Origin: Laburnicola sp. R22_1
Taxonomy: Eukaryota; Ascomycota; Dothideomycetes; Pleosporales; Didymosphaeriaceae
Direction: 5' to 3'
Assembly (NCBI GenBank): GCA_014281115.1
Contig: JACONQ010000017.1
Location: 186,001-250,000 of the forward strand
DNA length: 64,000 bases
Part shown: positions 42,181 to 52,948 of the stretch, piece by piece
How the letters are laid out: each line of letters starts with the position of its first letter
Numbering within the stretch: the stretch's first letter is position 1
Program-made: the position numbers and the translations under genes
Notes under the pieces: model-generated
What the model was told of the DNA's origin: nothing
Databases searched by the model: none
What the model saw: only the letters and a program-made list of their open reading frames with translations

Positions 42181-42249
42181 TAGAGAACGTGATATATCAC
42201 GTGCCGGGACTTGCAGCAATAGTCATGCTTTGATAGAGAGCGGAATACA
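42144..42249. repeat. 53-bp degenerate tandem repeat across a stop codon
   Basis: Units 42144-42196 and 42197-42249 both start TCACGTGCCGG and share CTTGCAG and TTTGATAGAGA-like blocks. The first unit contains the last codons and stop of the 2EXR gene, the second is its 3' flank. Confidence 0.8.
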
Positions 42250-43369
42250 TCAGTCACAACTACGATAACATATCTAGAGAACCAGCAAAAGGAAACTAAG
42301 CAGCAGAAACCGAGCCAACAGAAACCAAGAACTAGATGACTAATTAATAAAATTTATACAACCTTATCCCGCCGGCTGTTTGACTAACCACCGTGTTACG
42401 TAATTGATATTTTGTGTATATTTTGTTCCTACTACCACGCACCGACACGTGGAGTTGCACCCTCTAAAATGGGCATACACACCAATACGCTCCGCCCGCA
42501 CGTCCCCTGAATAAAATACCATCTACCCTTTACAATCATCGCGTCATGCTTCAGCTCCCTACTGTAGCTAATCCCAATCGCGCCCTTTTTTTACATACTT
42601 TAGCTGTTGAACCTTAGTTACACTTGCTGTTAAGTCTTATAATCTATAAAAGGTTAGGTCGACTATAAACAGATGTGTTGTTAAATTAACTACCTAGGGG
42701 TAGAACGACAAAGGCTTTCATCTCAAATAACATGACAAAAAAAGCAGAGCCCCCTGCTTATAAACAGATATAAATAAATAAATAAAGAATACCATCGATA
42801 AAAAGAAAAAGCAAGCTGTATAATATTCGAACAGCGTTTATGCGTGCTTACCCTCAGCGCACAACAAAGCCTAAAAAGGTCCTAGCTATCTCCCTTGAAA
42901 GGTAACAGAAACAAAACCATCCACAAAAAAACCAATCCAAAAAATTCATACCCCTTCTCCAAAGAAAAGCGAGGACCAGGCACAATCACCAACAACTCGC
43001 ACCCCCATCCCGCGTAAAACCAGCACCAAACCCCACATCAGCAACCCACTCCATCTCATCAAGACGAATATAAGATTATACTACAGTACGTGCGTGCCCT
43101 CTTGCATACTCCTTCGGAATACGAGCCCTCCTACCACACCACCCACGCAGGATAAACTTGCCACTTACAACGGCCCAGTGCAACAAAATCGCCATGCCCA
43201 CGCCAGTTTCGAAACATAACATGCCCATCAACAAACCCTGGTAATCTTGCTGTATCACTATACACCCAAACGCCAACCAACAACTGTAGTATCCGCTCCA
43301 AGAACAAACCGCATGTGAAATCGTGCAGCACCAACCCGACACTTCGCGCATCAGCCCTCGATAGGCTAT
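42250..43369. repeat. Gene-free region with relic repeat copies
   Basis: 42541-42680 matches 51030-51170 (shared words TTCAGCTCCCTACTGTAGCTA against TTTAGCTCCCTACTATATCTA, then CTTGCTGTTAAGTCTTATAA). 42690-42760 matches the unit in the AT-rich block at 34620 and 35959. The copy here keeps more C and G, so it is the least mutated. The rest (42840-43369) is A/C-rich with no gene. Confidence 0.7.
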
Positions 43370-46300
43370 CTACTTCTTCCTCCCCCTGCCCTTCCCCTTA
43401 GCGGGCGCTGAGCCATTCGAGATAACACTAGTAGCTCGAGACGTTGACACCGAAGCCGGAGACCCCTTAGCCTTGACCGAGTCAAGCTGCTTATTCTGCA
43501 TACCATTAGCCCAGTCCATATACATACACATCATATCAAAGCACGAACCTTGACACCGTTCTTAGCCTTCTTCTTTACGGGGACCTCCTCCTCGTCTTCC
43601 GTCTCCTCATCATCGAGCACGCGCTTGCCCTTGCTGTTCTTCATGTCGACGTCGCCGAGCTCGCGCACCACAGTCTGAATAAGCGTATTGCACCGTCGGC
43701 CGATTTCTTGGGGCGTCCGGCTGAGGAAGAACCAGTCGAAGCGGAAGAGAGGCGACTCTCGAATCTCCTCACGGATCTTCTCGTAAATGGTATCGCCCTC
43801 CACACCGTGCTTGTGCAGCATGACCAGCAAAAACCGGTCCTCCTCTTCTGTGTAGACCTTTTTGTTTGTCGTAGACACCGTGTATTTGATGACCATCTGT
43901 TGCAGAGGCATCCTATACATGGAAATCTTCTTGGCCAATAGCACTTTCTTCTCTTCGGATTGACGCACTCGCTGTTCACCTTCTTCGATGACGCCAAGGT
44001 GTCGGGGCCAGTTATCGAGAGTCTTGTACTTCTTCCAGAATACCTTCGCGTATTGTTCAATCTCATCAGCGTTCTTGCCGTCCACTTCTTCCGAGATGCC
44101 CTCATAGTTAGTTCGGCCGTACTTAGCTGAGCCGTTCAAAAACTGCTGGAAGTCGCGCTTGTTCCACTCGGGGAAGCCCTTGTTGATCAGCCGCTCCTTT
44201 TCGGCCTTCTCTTCCTCAGTCAGAGGCTCGGCGTTATCGATCTCCTGTTGAGCAAGCTGCTGATCAGCTTCGCGCGTCTCAAGATCCTCTTCGGGTCCAT
44301 CAGGGAGTGGCGCCTTGATGTTGTTCTCTTTGCGGTACCAGGCTGTCTCCTTGTCTTGTATCTCAGCTAGCTTTTCGGGGAAGAACTGGTAGTCGTGGAT
44401 TGTGACCTGCTTAGGCGCGCGGGGTATTCTAGGATGCTTCGCTTCGGTCCTTCCGCCAGTCATCAGGGCCTGTCGATAGTATTTATCCATCGAATACCCG
44501 ATTTCCTTGCGCTCACGTTTTGAAGGGTTGATCCAACTGATGCCGATCTCTTTCTTGCGAGGTTGGAATGTCTCGCCATTCCATTCATATGCAGAGTCTG
44601 AAGTGAACTTCTGCAGATCATCCAGACCGAGTTTCTCGTACTTGTTGTTGAGCTCCTGGGTCCTCTCTTCTCCGCGCTTGAGAATCGCTTCAAAATCATC
44701 CTCGGTGATATCTCCGGCTCCAGAGACCGGGCCGATGGCCCCCTGTGATTTGAATACCTTCTCCGCTCCGTGTTGAATCATGGTCAGCAGCTCGTCTTTG
44801 CCGGCAGCATTCTTGACCGGCTGTTGCGCGCGCCCTTGCTGAATGACAAGTTGGTCAAGACGTAATTTCTGAGCTGCACGCTCCAGCACTTTCTCTTCGA
44901 TGGCGTTCTCGGTAACGAATCGGTACACATAAACTTGCTTCGTCTGGCCGATACGATGCGCACGGTCCATAGCTTGCAAGTCAGCCTGAGGATTCCAGTC
45001 ACTGTCGAAAAGGACAACAATGTCGGCTGTTGTCAAGTTGATACCCAAGCCGCCTGCACGTGTGGTAAGAAGGAAGAGGAATTTCTCAGAGCCTTCTTTG
45101 TTATAGTCGTCAATGGCAGCAATGCGGTCTTCGTGGGCAGTAGAACCGTCAATGCGGCAGTACGGGTAATTGCGCATAACGGAGTAGTCCTCAAGGATGT
45201 CTAGTACACGACTCATCTGAGAGAAAATGAGGACTCTGCTACCTTGGGCTTTCATGCGCTTCAGCAGCCTGTCTAGCATTATCATCTTTGCGGCGTTGTT
45301 GACCAAGTGCTCATCGGTGGTGTACGGGGGTCCAGGTTCGGCGCCTTCGAAAAGATATGGATGATTGCAACACTTTCGCAGCTGCATGACAATGTTGAGC
45401 AGGCGGGTCTTGGATTCTCCCTTTCCGCCTGCACCGTTGACGGCGTCGATATCCTTCTCGAGGATCTTCTTGTACCAGTTGACTTGCATGTCGGACATGC
45501 CAATGTACAAGTTGATCTCCTTCTTCGGCAGCAACGACTTTTCCACATCGGCCTTGACACGGCGCAACAGGAAGGGACGAAGGACCTTGTGTAGCTGCTG
45601 GACGACCGTGTCGGAATCTGATTCCTGGTTCGAGAACCAATCATCGAATGCAGCGGCGTCGCCAAAAACATCAGGGAGCAGGAAGTTGAGCAGTGCCCAA
45701 AGCTCGTGCAGGTTGTTCTGAAGCGGGGTACCGGTGATTAGCAGACGGTTCCGCGAGTTGAACATCCGGATAATCTGAGCGAGCGAGGACTCCTCGTTCT
45801 TGATGCGGTGAGCTTCGTCGATGATGATGTACTGCCAGGCAAACTTTTTCAGGTGAGACTTCTCACGGAGGATCATCTCGTAACTAGTGATGCACACGTC
45901 GAACTTCTCGTCTTCCAGTCGGTCCCGTATCAACTCCGCGCGCTCATCCTTTGCGCCTTGCAGCACCAACACATCGATCTCCGGTACCCATTTTGCAAAC
46001 TCGCGCTTCCAGTTGTCCAGAGTGGATTTCGGTACGGCGACAAGATGCGGCCCGTTGATGCCGCAGATGAAGCGCAGATAACCGAGGAATGCAATGGTCT
46101 GCAGCGTCTTGCCGAGACCCATCTCGTCGGCAAGAATACCAGAGATACCGTTCTCATGCAAAGAGATCAACCAATTGAGACCTGCGACCTGGTAGTCGCG
46201 CATGGTGCCTCCCTTGACGTATCCGGGGGACTCTCTGAAAACCGTCTCATTGTGGCCGCCGTGCTTCTCTTCCCGCACTAGCTCGGCATCCTCTTCCTGC

Positions 46301-47025
46301 TCCGTCTTGCGACGCCGTTCCGCAGCCGCACCGCCCTTGCGGACCTTGCTAGCCTTCTTTTTCGTGTCCTCGATGTCTTCCCGGTCGATCTCGGCGAGAA
46401 CTTCCTTGATGCGCGGGTTGGGGTTCGTGTCGATGAAGTGGCGGAACAGATCTGTCAGCCCGAGTAGGTACCGAAACCGTCGGACGGTGTCATCTTCCTG
46501 TATGCGCCACGTGCATTAGCCATCTGTAGAGAGAGGCGTGGGGTCGGAATGGAGTGTGAGGCATACCTTTGACGCGCCCAGCTTGTCGTGCTTCTTGCCG
46601 TATATACTCTTGCGCATGTTGTAGGCGTCTGTTCTCCGCTTTCGGCCGTCTGCTGGCGGGTCACCGGCTACACTGCTGGCGGTTGTGTTTGGGTTGGTGT
46701 CGGAGTCCTGGGCTGGGGTCAGTTCTACGAGCGCGTGTCGTGTGGCGGCAGTGAGGTTTACCGTGTAGTCAGGCGTGTCCTGGTAGTACTGCAGCCTTGG
46801 AGTTAGCCTGTTTGTGTGTTTGTCTGCTAGCGGCGTCCCGCGCGCAGCTATCCTTCACCTGCAGTGCGGGAAGTCGCGACACGGTGAAAGAGGGACACCT
46901 ACCCCGAATTTCTGGAAGCCGTTCACGCGCTCGCCGCCATCTTGCATCTCTACATCTTCGCTCGCCGAGGCGTCAGCCGTCGACGGGCCATCCGAATCGG
47001 CATTGCGTGTCCGCGAGGGAGCCAT
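43370..47025 (-). CDS. ISWI-type SNF2 chromatin-remodelling ATPase
   Basis: Four exons, 47025-46903, 46788-46567, 46497-43549 and 43495-43370 (introns 114, 69 and 53 bp), 1139 aa. An acidic/Ser-rich start ([13 protein letters not shown]) is followed by the AutoN-like region. SNF2 N-lobe: [19 protein letters not shown], Walker A DEMGLGKT (about residue 239), DEAH box [11 protein letters not shown] (about 342), [12 protein letters not shown]-lobe: [42 protein letters not shown]. Then HAND (about 700-800: [15 protein letters not shown]), SANT ([20 protein letters not shown]) and SLIDE ([20 protein letters not shown]) domains, the signature of ISWI. The short last exon gives a Lys/Gly-rich end (KGKGRGRKK). 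It slides and spaces nucleosomes in the nucleus. Yeast counterparts are Isw1/Isw2. Confidence 0.97.
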
Positions 47026-47563
47026 GTTGCCCGATTGCGCCGGACGCGGCGTGTGCGCGTCTACAGTGGTCTCTACGTGCTGTGGATTGAGGGCCGATTC
47101 GACTGCTGATGCTGATGTATCCGAGACGTTTGAGCGATGACTGGGCTGGGCGCGTCGGGCGGAGTGAAGGCGTGGATAAGCAGCGAGGAAATGTGGTGGA
47201 GAATAATGTGCACCACGACCTTGGCGCGTCGCGCACGGACGCCGATCCAAAGTCGCAGGTCGACCATCCCTTTCGCCTCGCCATGCCCGCTGCCTCAGCT
47301 TCTTCACGCGACTCATGTCTTTCCATCTACGCATAGACCGACACACCCATTCACTCACAACGTTTCCCGGCTTCTAACACGTTTGACGCGCTTTTACACG
47401 CGTTTTGCTCCATGACGTCACGGAATCACGACGTAGACGGAGTGATTAACCTTCGACATGAATATCCCTATCTGATTCGCGATGTAGCCACTCAATAATA
47501 CCTATACATACTCGGTACATGCACACGCCATATCTTCCATCGTGCTCCAACGTCCCCTCCCCA
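47026..47563. other. Promoter side of ISWI
   Basis: An open frame continues upstream of ATG 47025 to 47358 but is not ISWI-like, so it is taken as 5' leader. No other gene. Confidence 0.45.
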
Positions 47564-48196
47564 CTACTGCGCCTTCTTCGCCTTGCTACTGCCCCTCCCC
47601 ACCCCCATCCCATACTGATACACCAAATGGCCCCCCAGATACGCCGCAAAAAAGCTCGCGGGCACCGCCAACGCCGCACTAATAACCACATTCGTGGTAC
47701 TAGGCACAAATCCCGTCTCGGTCCTCCTCACCCACCAATTGTACGCCGAGCCGAACACGGTAACGTCGTTGATCAGCGCGTGCAACACGCCCGTCTGCGC
47801 TTTCTTGGAGGACAGACCGTCGCGCGCGATGACGGGTTGGAGTTCGAGGGCTCCAGTTATGACAGCCGGCATAGCGGTGAGGAGGGTCAGGATGGTGGAG
47901 TAGTAGGACAGGGTGGGGAGGAGCGCAGTCGGAAGTTGCATGTCAAGGGTTTTGACTGCAGCGTGTGAGATCTGGGTCAATCGATCGGAGAGAGAGTACA
48001 TGTACATGCTGAGGCGACAATGTCGGCGGTCGCGGGTGCTACGGACGCGAAGTAGAGGGCATCGAGGGCCCCGGTCAAAAAGGTGAAGGTTATTGGAAAG
48101 TGAACCGTTGCGGGATGCGTGGGGTGACTGGTGATTGTCAGTACACTATCTCTAGGTGGCCACTTGTCGAGATCACAACGCTTACTTTCCGGCCAT
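47564..48196 (-). CDS. Small polytopic membrane protein, DUF2231-like
   Basis: Three exons, 48196-48186, 48127-48006 and 47955-47564 (introns 58 and 50 bp), 174 aa. Exon 1 is only 11 nt (MAG plus two bases) and was placed because it joins in frame to give MAGNHPTHPATVHFPITFTF, the conserved start of this family (His-Pro-x-x-V-x-F-P). Four hydrophobic segments: ITFTFLTGALDALYF, LPTLSYYSTILTLLTAMPAV, ALINDVTVFGSAYNWW and NVVISAALAVPASFFAAYLG. The C-terminus is GMGVGRGSSKAKKAQ. Function unknown; likely an integral membrane protein of an intracellular membrane. Confidence 0.85.
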
Positions 48197-49675
48197 TCTG
48201 GTTTCTGGTATGCTTCAAGGCAGTAAGGAGGCAGTAAGGGTGTTGTTAATTGAGTTGATGTAGCAGATGTTGTTGGGTCAGGCAGGAGCTTCTATAGTTG
48301 GAATCCAAGGTCACACGTGGTACCTCCAGTATTGTCGGCAAGCTGCGGAGAGCCGAGCACCAGCACAACATGTGCGATGGACCAGCAGCCAATCACACGG
48401 TACCTGATAGTCAGGTGCTTTCACCTCCGCATGTCGCCGTGCGTCATCGATTTGAAATCCGTCACCACCGTGGAGGCTTGAGCTGTCTCAAAGGAGTTAG
48501 ACGCTTGACGCTCACGCTATCCTAATGGCCCGTGCTCTACCTCGAACTTGTTCACAACGCTGCCCTCCTTTGGGAAACAGAGACAATGGCGAAACCATCT
48601 TCGTTTTCAACATTACTACTATCTTCTTTCTCCCACTTAGCTTCCTTCTTCAGCTTAGGCAGCATGAGTTTTCTCGACGTCTGGCATATGGAACGAACGC
48701 AGATGCTTTGAAGACCACGATGAGGAGCTTCGCCTATGGGTACGGCAGGCTGATCCATCTTCTTTGCGTTTACAGGATTGCTACTGTGCATTGGTTTGCG
48801 GCGTGGAAAGAAGGTAGGAAGGGGACGAGGAAGACGAAGAGGAGGACGAAGAGATCAGCGCTGAAAGAGACGGCGAGAAGGATTGGTACAGTGGTTGAGG
48901 ACAAACGTTTTCGACACAAACGACATGCGTCATTCTTTCCAGAAAGGAACATATAAGTACAGGCGGGTATTCATAAGGCTCGTTATTGGCGGAAGTCATT
49001 TTGTGCCAATATGACGGCTAAATCACTTTCGAGCCCTCTTCACAAGCGAGCGAGCCTCGAAGAGCTACGACAGCATGGCATCTCGATCAACAGACCGAAG
49101 ACCAATCTGGGAGTCAGTCTCAAAGCTCTACATATCGGTATCTCCTTTGCGAGCTGATTTTTCCGGAACCATGACTGCCGATCCCATATTTTAATCGCTC
49201 CAGCCGTTGCAAACAACCTCTCCAATCCACAACCCGACTTCATATCAATCAGCATAATCTACCATTCGCTTCCTCTCAGACTACATCGATCAGCCCTCAG
49301 CCCCTGAAGATTACCATCTTCCCCATATCTGGACCTCGGGTGTTAGTGGCCGCCCACCAATCCGGTGCCGCGCATTTTCAATCGCCCATCTATATTCATT
49401 GTCACGGTCACCTCGAAGCGTCATTTTCCTAGGGTTGGCCGTACTCCAGGGCGGATAATCTTGGAATTGGATTTGTAATTCGATGGAATATGCGTGTTGG
49501 AGACGACCCAAGTGAAAGGATAGATGAGGTTCGCTGTGATCCCAAGAAGTATATGTCTGAGCTACTTCCGAACATATAAAGACACAGATAAGGAGCGAGG
49601 AAATCCATGAGCCAAAGCCTGGTACATGTCCCATTCTTACCGCCACCCGCATCTTCGTAGTGTTCGTTGCGCAAC
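48197..49675. other. Intergenic, no convincing gene
   Basis: Open frames at 48525-48956 (plus) and 48781-48999 (minus, with a Ser run from a GAA/GAC/GAG-rich stretch) lack a domain or signal and look compositional. The 3' part is the promoter of the CDH-cytochrome gene. Confidence 0.4.
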
Positions 49676-50399
49676 ATGAAACTCTTCACGCTCTTGGCTG
49701 GCATAATAACCACCCTCACAGCGGCACAAACACCATCGCCGTACACTGACGCCAAATCGGGTATTACCTTCAACACCTTCCAGTACACCTCTGGCTACTT
49801 CTTTGGTATTGCGCTGCCCGACGATCCTACCGGCAACACCGATTTCATTGCTACGCTTGGTGGTAGGAGAACTGGATGGAGCGGTGTCAGTCTTTTAGGT
49901 CCAATGAGAAATGCCTTGTTGGTCGTCGCATGTCCCAACAGCCAGAAAGTTGTCGACTCGTTCAGGAAGACGGCGTAAGTGTTCCCCCTTGTATCTACTG
50001 AGTCCTCGCTAGCACCATCACGATAGGATACATGTTTGTGAAATGCACCAATAGTTCTCCAGTCAATACGGCCCTCCCCCAGTGACGACCGGGAATTTCA
50101 CGCAAATACCCATCGCTAACGGTACCTACGTCAACAGCACACACTGGGCCTACACCTTCCTCTGCTCGAGGTGCATTCAGTCTGACAAGACCACATTCGC
50201 TGCTACGCAGAACTCGACCAACTTCGGCTATGCTTTCAATTCTGCTGCACCCTCTCAGGCGGCCAATGCTTCGAGTCCTGTTCCTAGGCATACCGAGCAA
50301 GGACTAGTTATGTTTGATCTTGTCAAGGCACCGTGCAAAAAATTTGGTACATGGAAGACTTGGGCTGCGCCGAAGGCCGAGCAAGGGTTTCGAGGCTGA
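49676..50399 (+). CDS. Secreted CDH-cytochrome-domain protein (AA8-like heme b domain)
   Basis: Two exons, 49676-49974 and 50063-50399 (88-bp intron), 211 aa. Signal peptide MKLFTLLAGIITTLTAAQ. The single domain matches the cytochrome domain of cellobiose dehydrogenase: YTDAKSGITFNTFQ, GYFFGIALPDDP, GWSGVSLLGPMRNALLVVAC and VNSTHWAYTFLCSRC. The heme ligands would be Met of GPM and His of STHW. No flavin domain, CBM or transmembrane helix follows, so it is a stand-alone extracellular cytochrome. Expected role: electron transfer to lytic polysaccharide monooxygenases or iron reduction. The acceptor at 50061-50062 (CCAG) was chosen because the earlier TAG breaks frame. N-glycosylation sites are abundant in exon 2 (NGT, NST, NAS). 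Confidence 0.9.
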
Positions 50400-51399
50400 G
50401 TTATGACCCAAGATTTTTCGAAGTGCGAGGCGTAGAGATGCGTACACAGCAACTGCTAGCGAAGAAATTTGTTCTCATGGCATCAGGATAGCTGAAGCGT
50501 CTATGGTTCCCATATTCTTCATTCGAAAATAACAATCGAGCTGTCTCCTTCTCGCTACGTAGTTATCGTTCTAGACTCTCTCCGATCCTCTTTTGTGATG
50601 TCTAAATTCTCGTTCGGCATACGGAAAAGCTGCCCATTTCAGCCCGAAGCCAACGGAGCCCGTACTGGACCGGGGTAACGCACATCATGTCCCGAAATGG
50701 CGTTACCTTCATAGAATATATTTGATCTATATAGATCAAGTGCATGATTGGCTGATCCTGCATCGCGGTACTCTCCCGTGCGGATGCATTCCCACATTCA
50801 CGGAAGCGGTCGTCTCAGCAACATGTCGGTACAGTGAAGTCACAGACATACTAGCAAAGAAATGGAAGCTTGGGCGCTTTGGTATGCGGGTCTGGACTAT
50901 TGGATGCGTGCGTCAGCAGTTTTGCGTGTAATCCTCGTATGCTTTTCTAGAGGAAGAAGAAGATCTTCGATGCAGATCCGTTAAGTACTTTATTAAGTTT
51001 TACATAGTGCACAGTTTAAAGTTAACAATTATATTACGTTATACTTTAGCTCCCTACTATATCTAATCCTAATTGCGCTTTTTTTTTATAGACTTTAGCT
51101 GTTAAACCTTAGTTGTGCTTGCTGTTAAGTCTTATAATCTATAAAAGGCTAGGTTAACTATAAACTAATATGAATGAATGAAAATAGGGGAAAAAGAACC
51201 ATTCAGGTCTTTATATACCAGCGCATACCAGCTCACAGCAGTCCAAATAACCCATTTTCCCCTGGCCCACTGAACCAGTCGCCCAGTGGGTTGGTTTCTA
51301 GATTTGGTCAATTCAAGGCTTTCTTGCGTAACTTCCGTCCTCTCACCCGGATCTGCCCGTCCCATGCCTAGTTTCTTCAGTACAGGCTCCAAACAAAAC
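50400..51399. repeat. Gene-free stretch with AT-rich relic repeat
   Basis: 51030-51170 is a more AT-rich version of 42541-42680 (TAGCTCCCTACTATATCTAATCC against TAGCTCCCTACTGTAGCTAATCC, with the first carrying extra T). AT-rich from about 50980. The remainder (50400-50980 and 51175-51399) shows no gene. Confidence 0.65.
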
Positions 51400-52304
51400 A
51401 TGAGCGTCCAGCGGTTATTGTGGCTCATGCCACTTGCTTTCATCCCCAGCACAATTGCAACCGATACAGCAGCCTACATTACAACGACCGCTGAATACTG
51501 GACCGAATGCAAACCTGCCCCGGCACCCTCTGCCCCGCGCTCTACTACGGCTTAGACGACACCTTCAACGTAACCTGCTGGACCCACGGCACCAAAACAA
51601 TGGGCAACGCCCTCTGGCTAAGAAGCTCCGCAAGCTGCTATATAACGCAATACAACATACTCAAATACTTAAGCAACTACACTACCACGCTCCCCTACTA
51701 CAGCCACGCCTCTAAAGAAGAACCCCTTACTATTAAAGACGCAACCCTCTAGTACAAAACTAAGTGCCACACCTGCCTAACAATATCGTGCGACACAGCG
51801 TCCTATTGAAAAGAAGACACCAACCTTAAAGTAATATGCTAGACAGACTAAGGCTTGACTATTATGAACAACCTATACTAGCTTAAGACAACAAATAACT
51901 ACTACGTTGCGCAGAAAACCCTGTATTTAAAACCCAACATTGCATATCTTAATAACTACAGTCTAATACCGCACCTCAAGCTTGCGACGCACTGGAACAA
52001 GAATAGTATGTCGGACAGTAACAGCGTGCATATGTAGATGCGCTCCGAGTCCGCAACACCCTCTCCTTCGTCCTCGCTCGCACCACAGTGCCTCCTCAAC
52101 GTCACTGTTGGCGAAGAGTACGCCTACTGCCGCACCTGCGCTGAGGAATCGTGCCGCGCGGAACGACGCTACGAGTTCGATGAGGAAGTTTTGGTGCAGT
52201 GTCTTGCGCGCAGTGCGAATGGCACGTGGTGGAGCGAGACTACGGATTTTTGTTATATTAAGAATTCGGATCTGTGGGAGAGTCCGGAGAGTAGTGCGTT
52301 TTGA
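51400..52304 (+). pseudogene. Secreted Cys-rich protein gene destroyed by RIP-like mutations
   Basis: ATG 51400 starts a signal peptide (MSVQRLLWLMPLAFIPSTIA) and TTTAEYWTEC; one frameshift near 51500 moves to the frame of TCPGTLCPALYYGLDDTFN, VTCWTHGTKTMGNALWLRSS. From 51750 to 52036 six in-frame stops occur, then the frame is open again (APQCLLNVTVGEEYAYCRTC ... DFCYIKNSDLW) to TGA 52304. Two repeats of one module can be traced: CWTHG...LWLRSSASCYITQ in the first and C-stop-TD-stop-G...Y-stop-LKTTNNYYVAQ in the second, so Trp and Cys codons became TAG and TAC, that is G-to-A at TpG. Damage is heaviest in the middle and absent at the 3' end. A relic repeat lies 230 bp upstream. Confidence 0.75.
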
Positions 52305-52948
52305 AGCCTTTTATTTCTCTTCGGTGTGAGTTGGGTGTCCTGGCGCCGGCTAACGTGATGCAGATTATAGGTTTCCGCTCTGTGAGTATTTTGGTGAGCC
52401 GGGGGATGGAGAAGAGTAGGTGGGTGGGGAGGAAAGGTTGGGATGGGATGGGAGTGGGGGGTGGAGGAACTGGGGTGTGCGGCGGTTCGTATGTTGCGCT
52501 GAGGAAGGTGCGATGCATGGTCAAGTTATTTACGGCTTATTTTTGAAGACGACATCAGTAATGCGAACGTCACGAAAAGAAAATATAAAAGAGTGTGATT
52601 CATTTTCTAATGTCGCTATGCTATACCATGAAATACGAAATGAGTGTGCGCCTGAAATGAGAAGTAAAGTAAAAAGGAAACCAAAGCCTAGCTAAAAGAA
52701 AGGATGTAAGTAGATAATGGAAGGTGTGCAAACATCCTTACTCAAACAGGATATTGGTACATGTACATTCAATAATTCGCCATGTTATATACCGAATGCG
52801 TCGTTCTCACGGCACAACGCGAGCAGGAAAATCCATATTGTTGTTCACCCGAAAGTGTATTCGCTGTTCAATTGTTCAATAGTCATATAGAGTCCGCCTT
52901 GAACACAACCCCCTCTGTGTGTTACGATCGCGATTTCTGTGCACCGTC
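52305..52948. other. Intergenic, no gene seen
   Basis: Between the pseudogene and the 3' end of the CCCH gene. A G-rich stretch at 52400-52470 opens frames that are compositional. Confidence 0.45.

Noticed and set aside
43076..43351. 91-aa minus-strand Cys/Trp-rich frame near the ISWI 3' end
   Set aside because: No domain, no credible signal peptide, lies in repeat-bearing intergenic DNA.
48525..48999. Basic plus-strand frame and opposing Ser-rich minus-strand frame
   Set aside because: Both result from a GAA/GAC/GAG-rich low-complexity stretch; no domain or conserved pattern.
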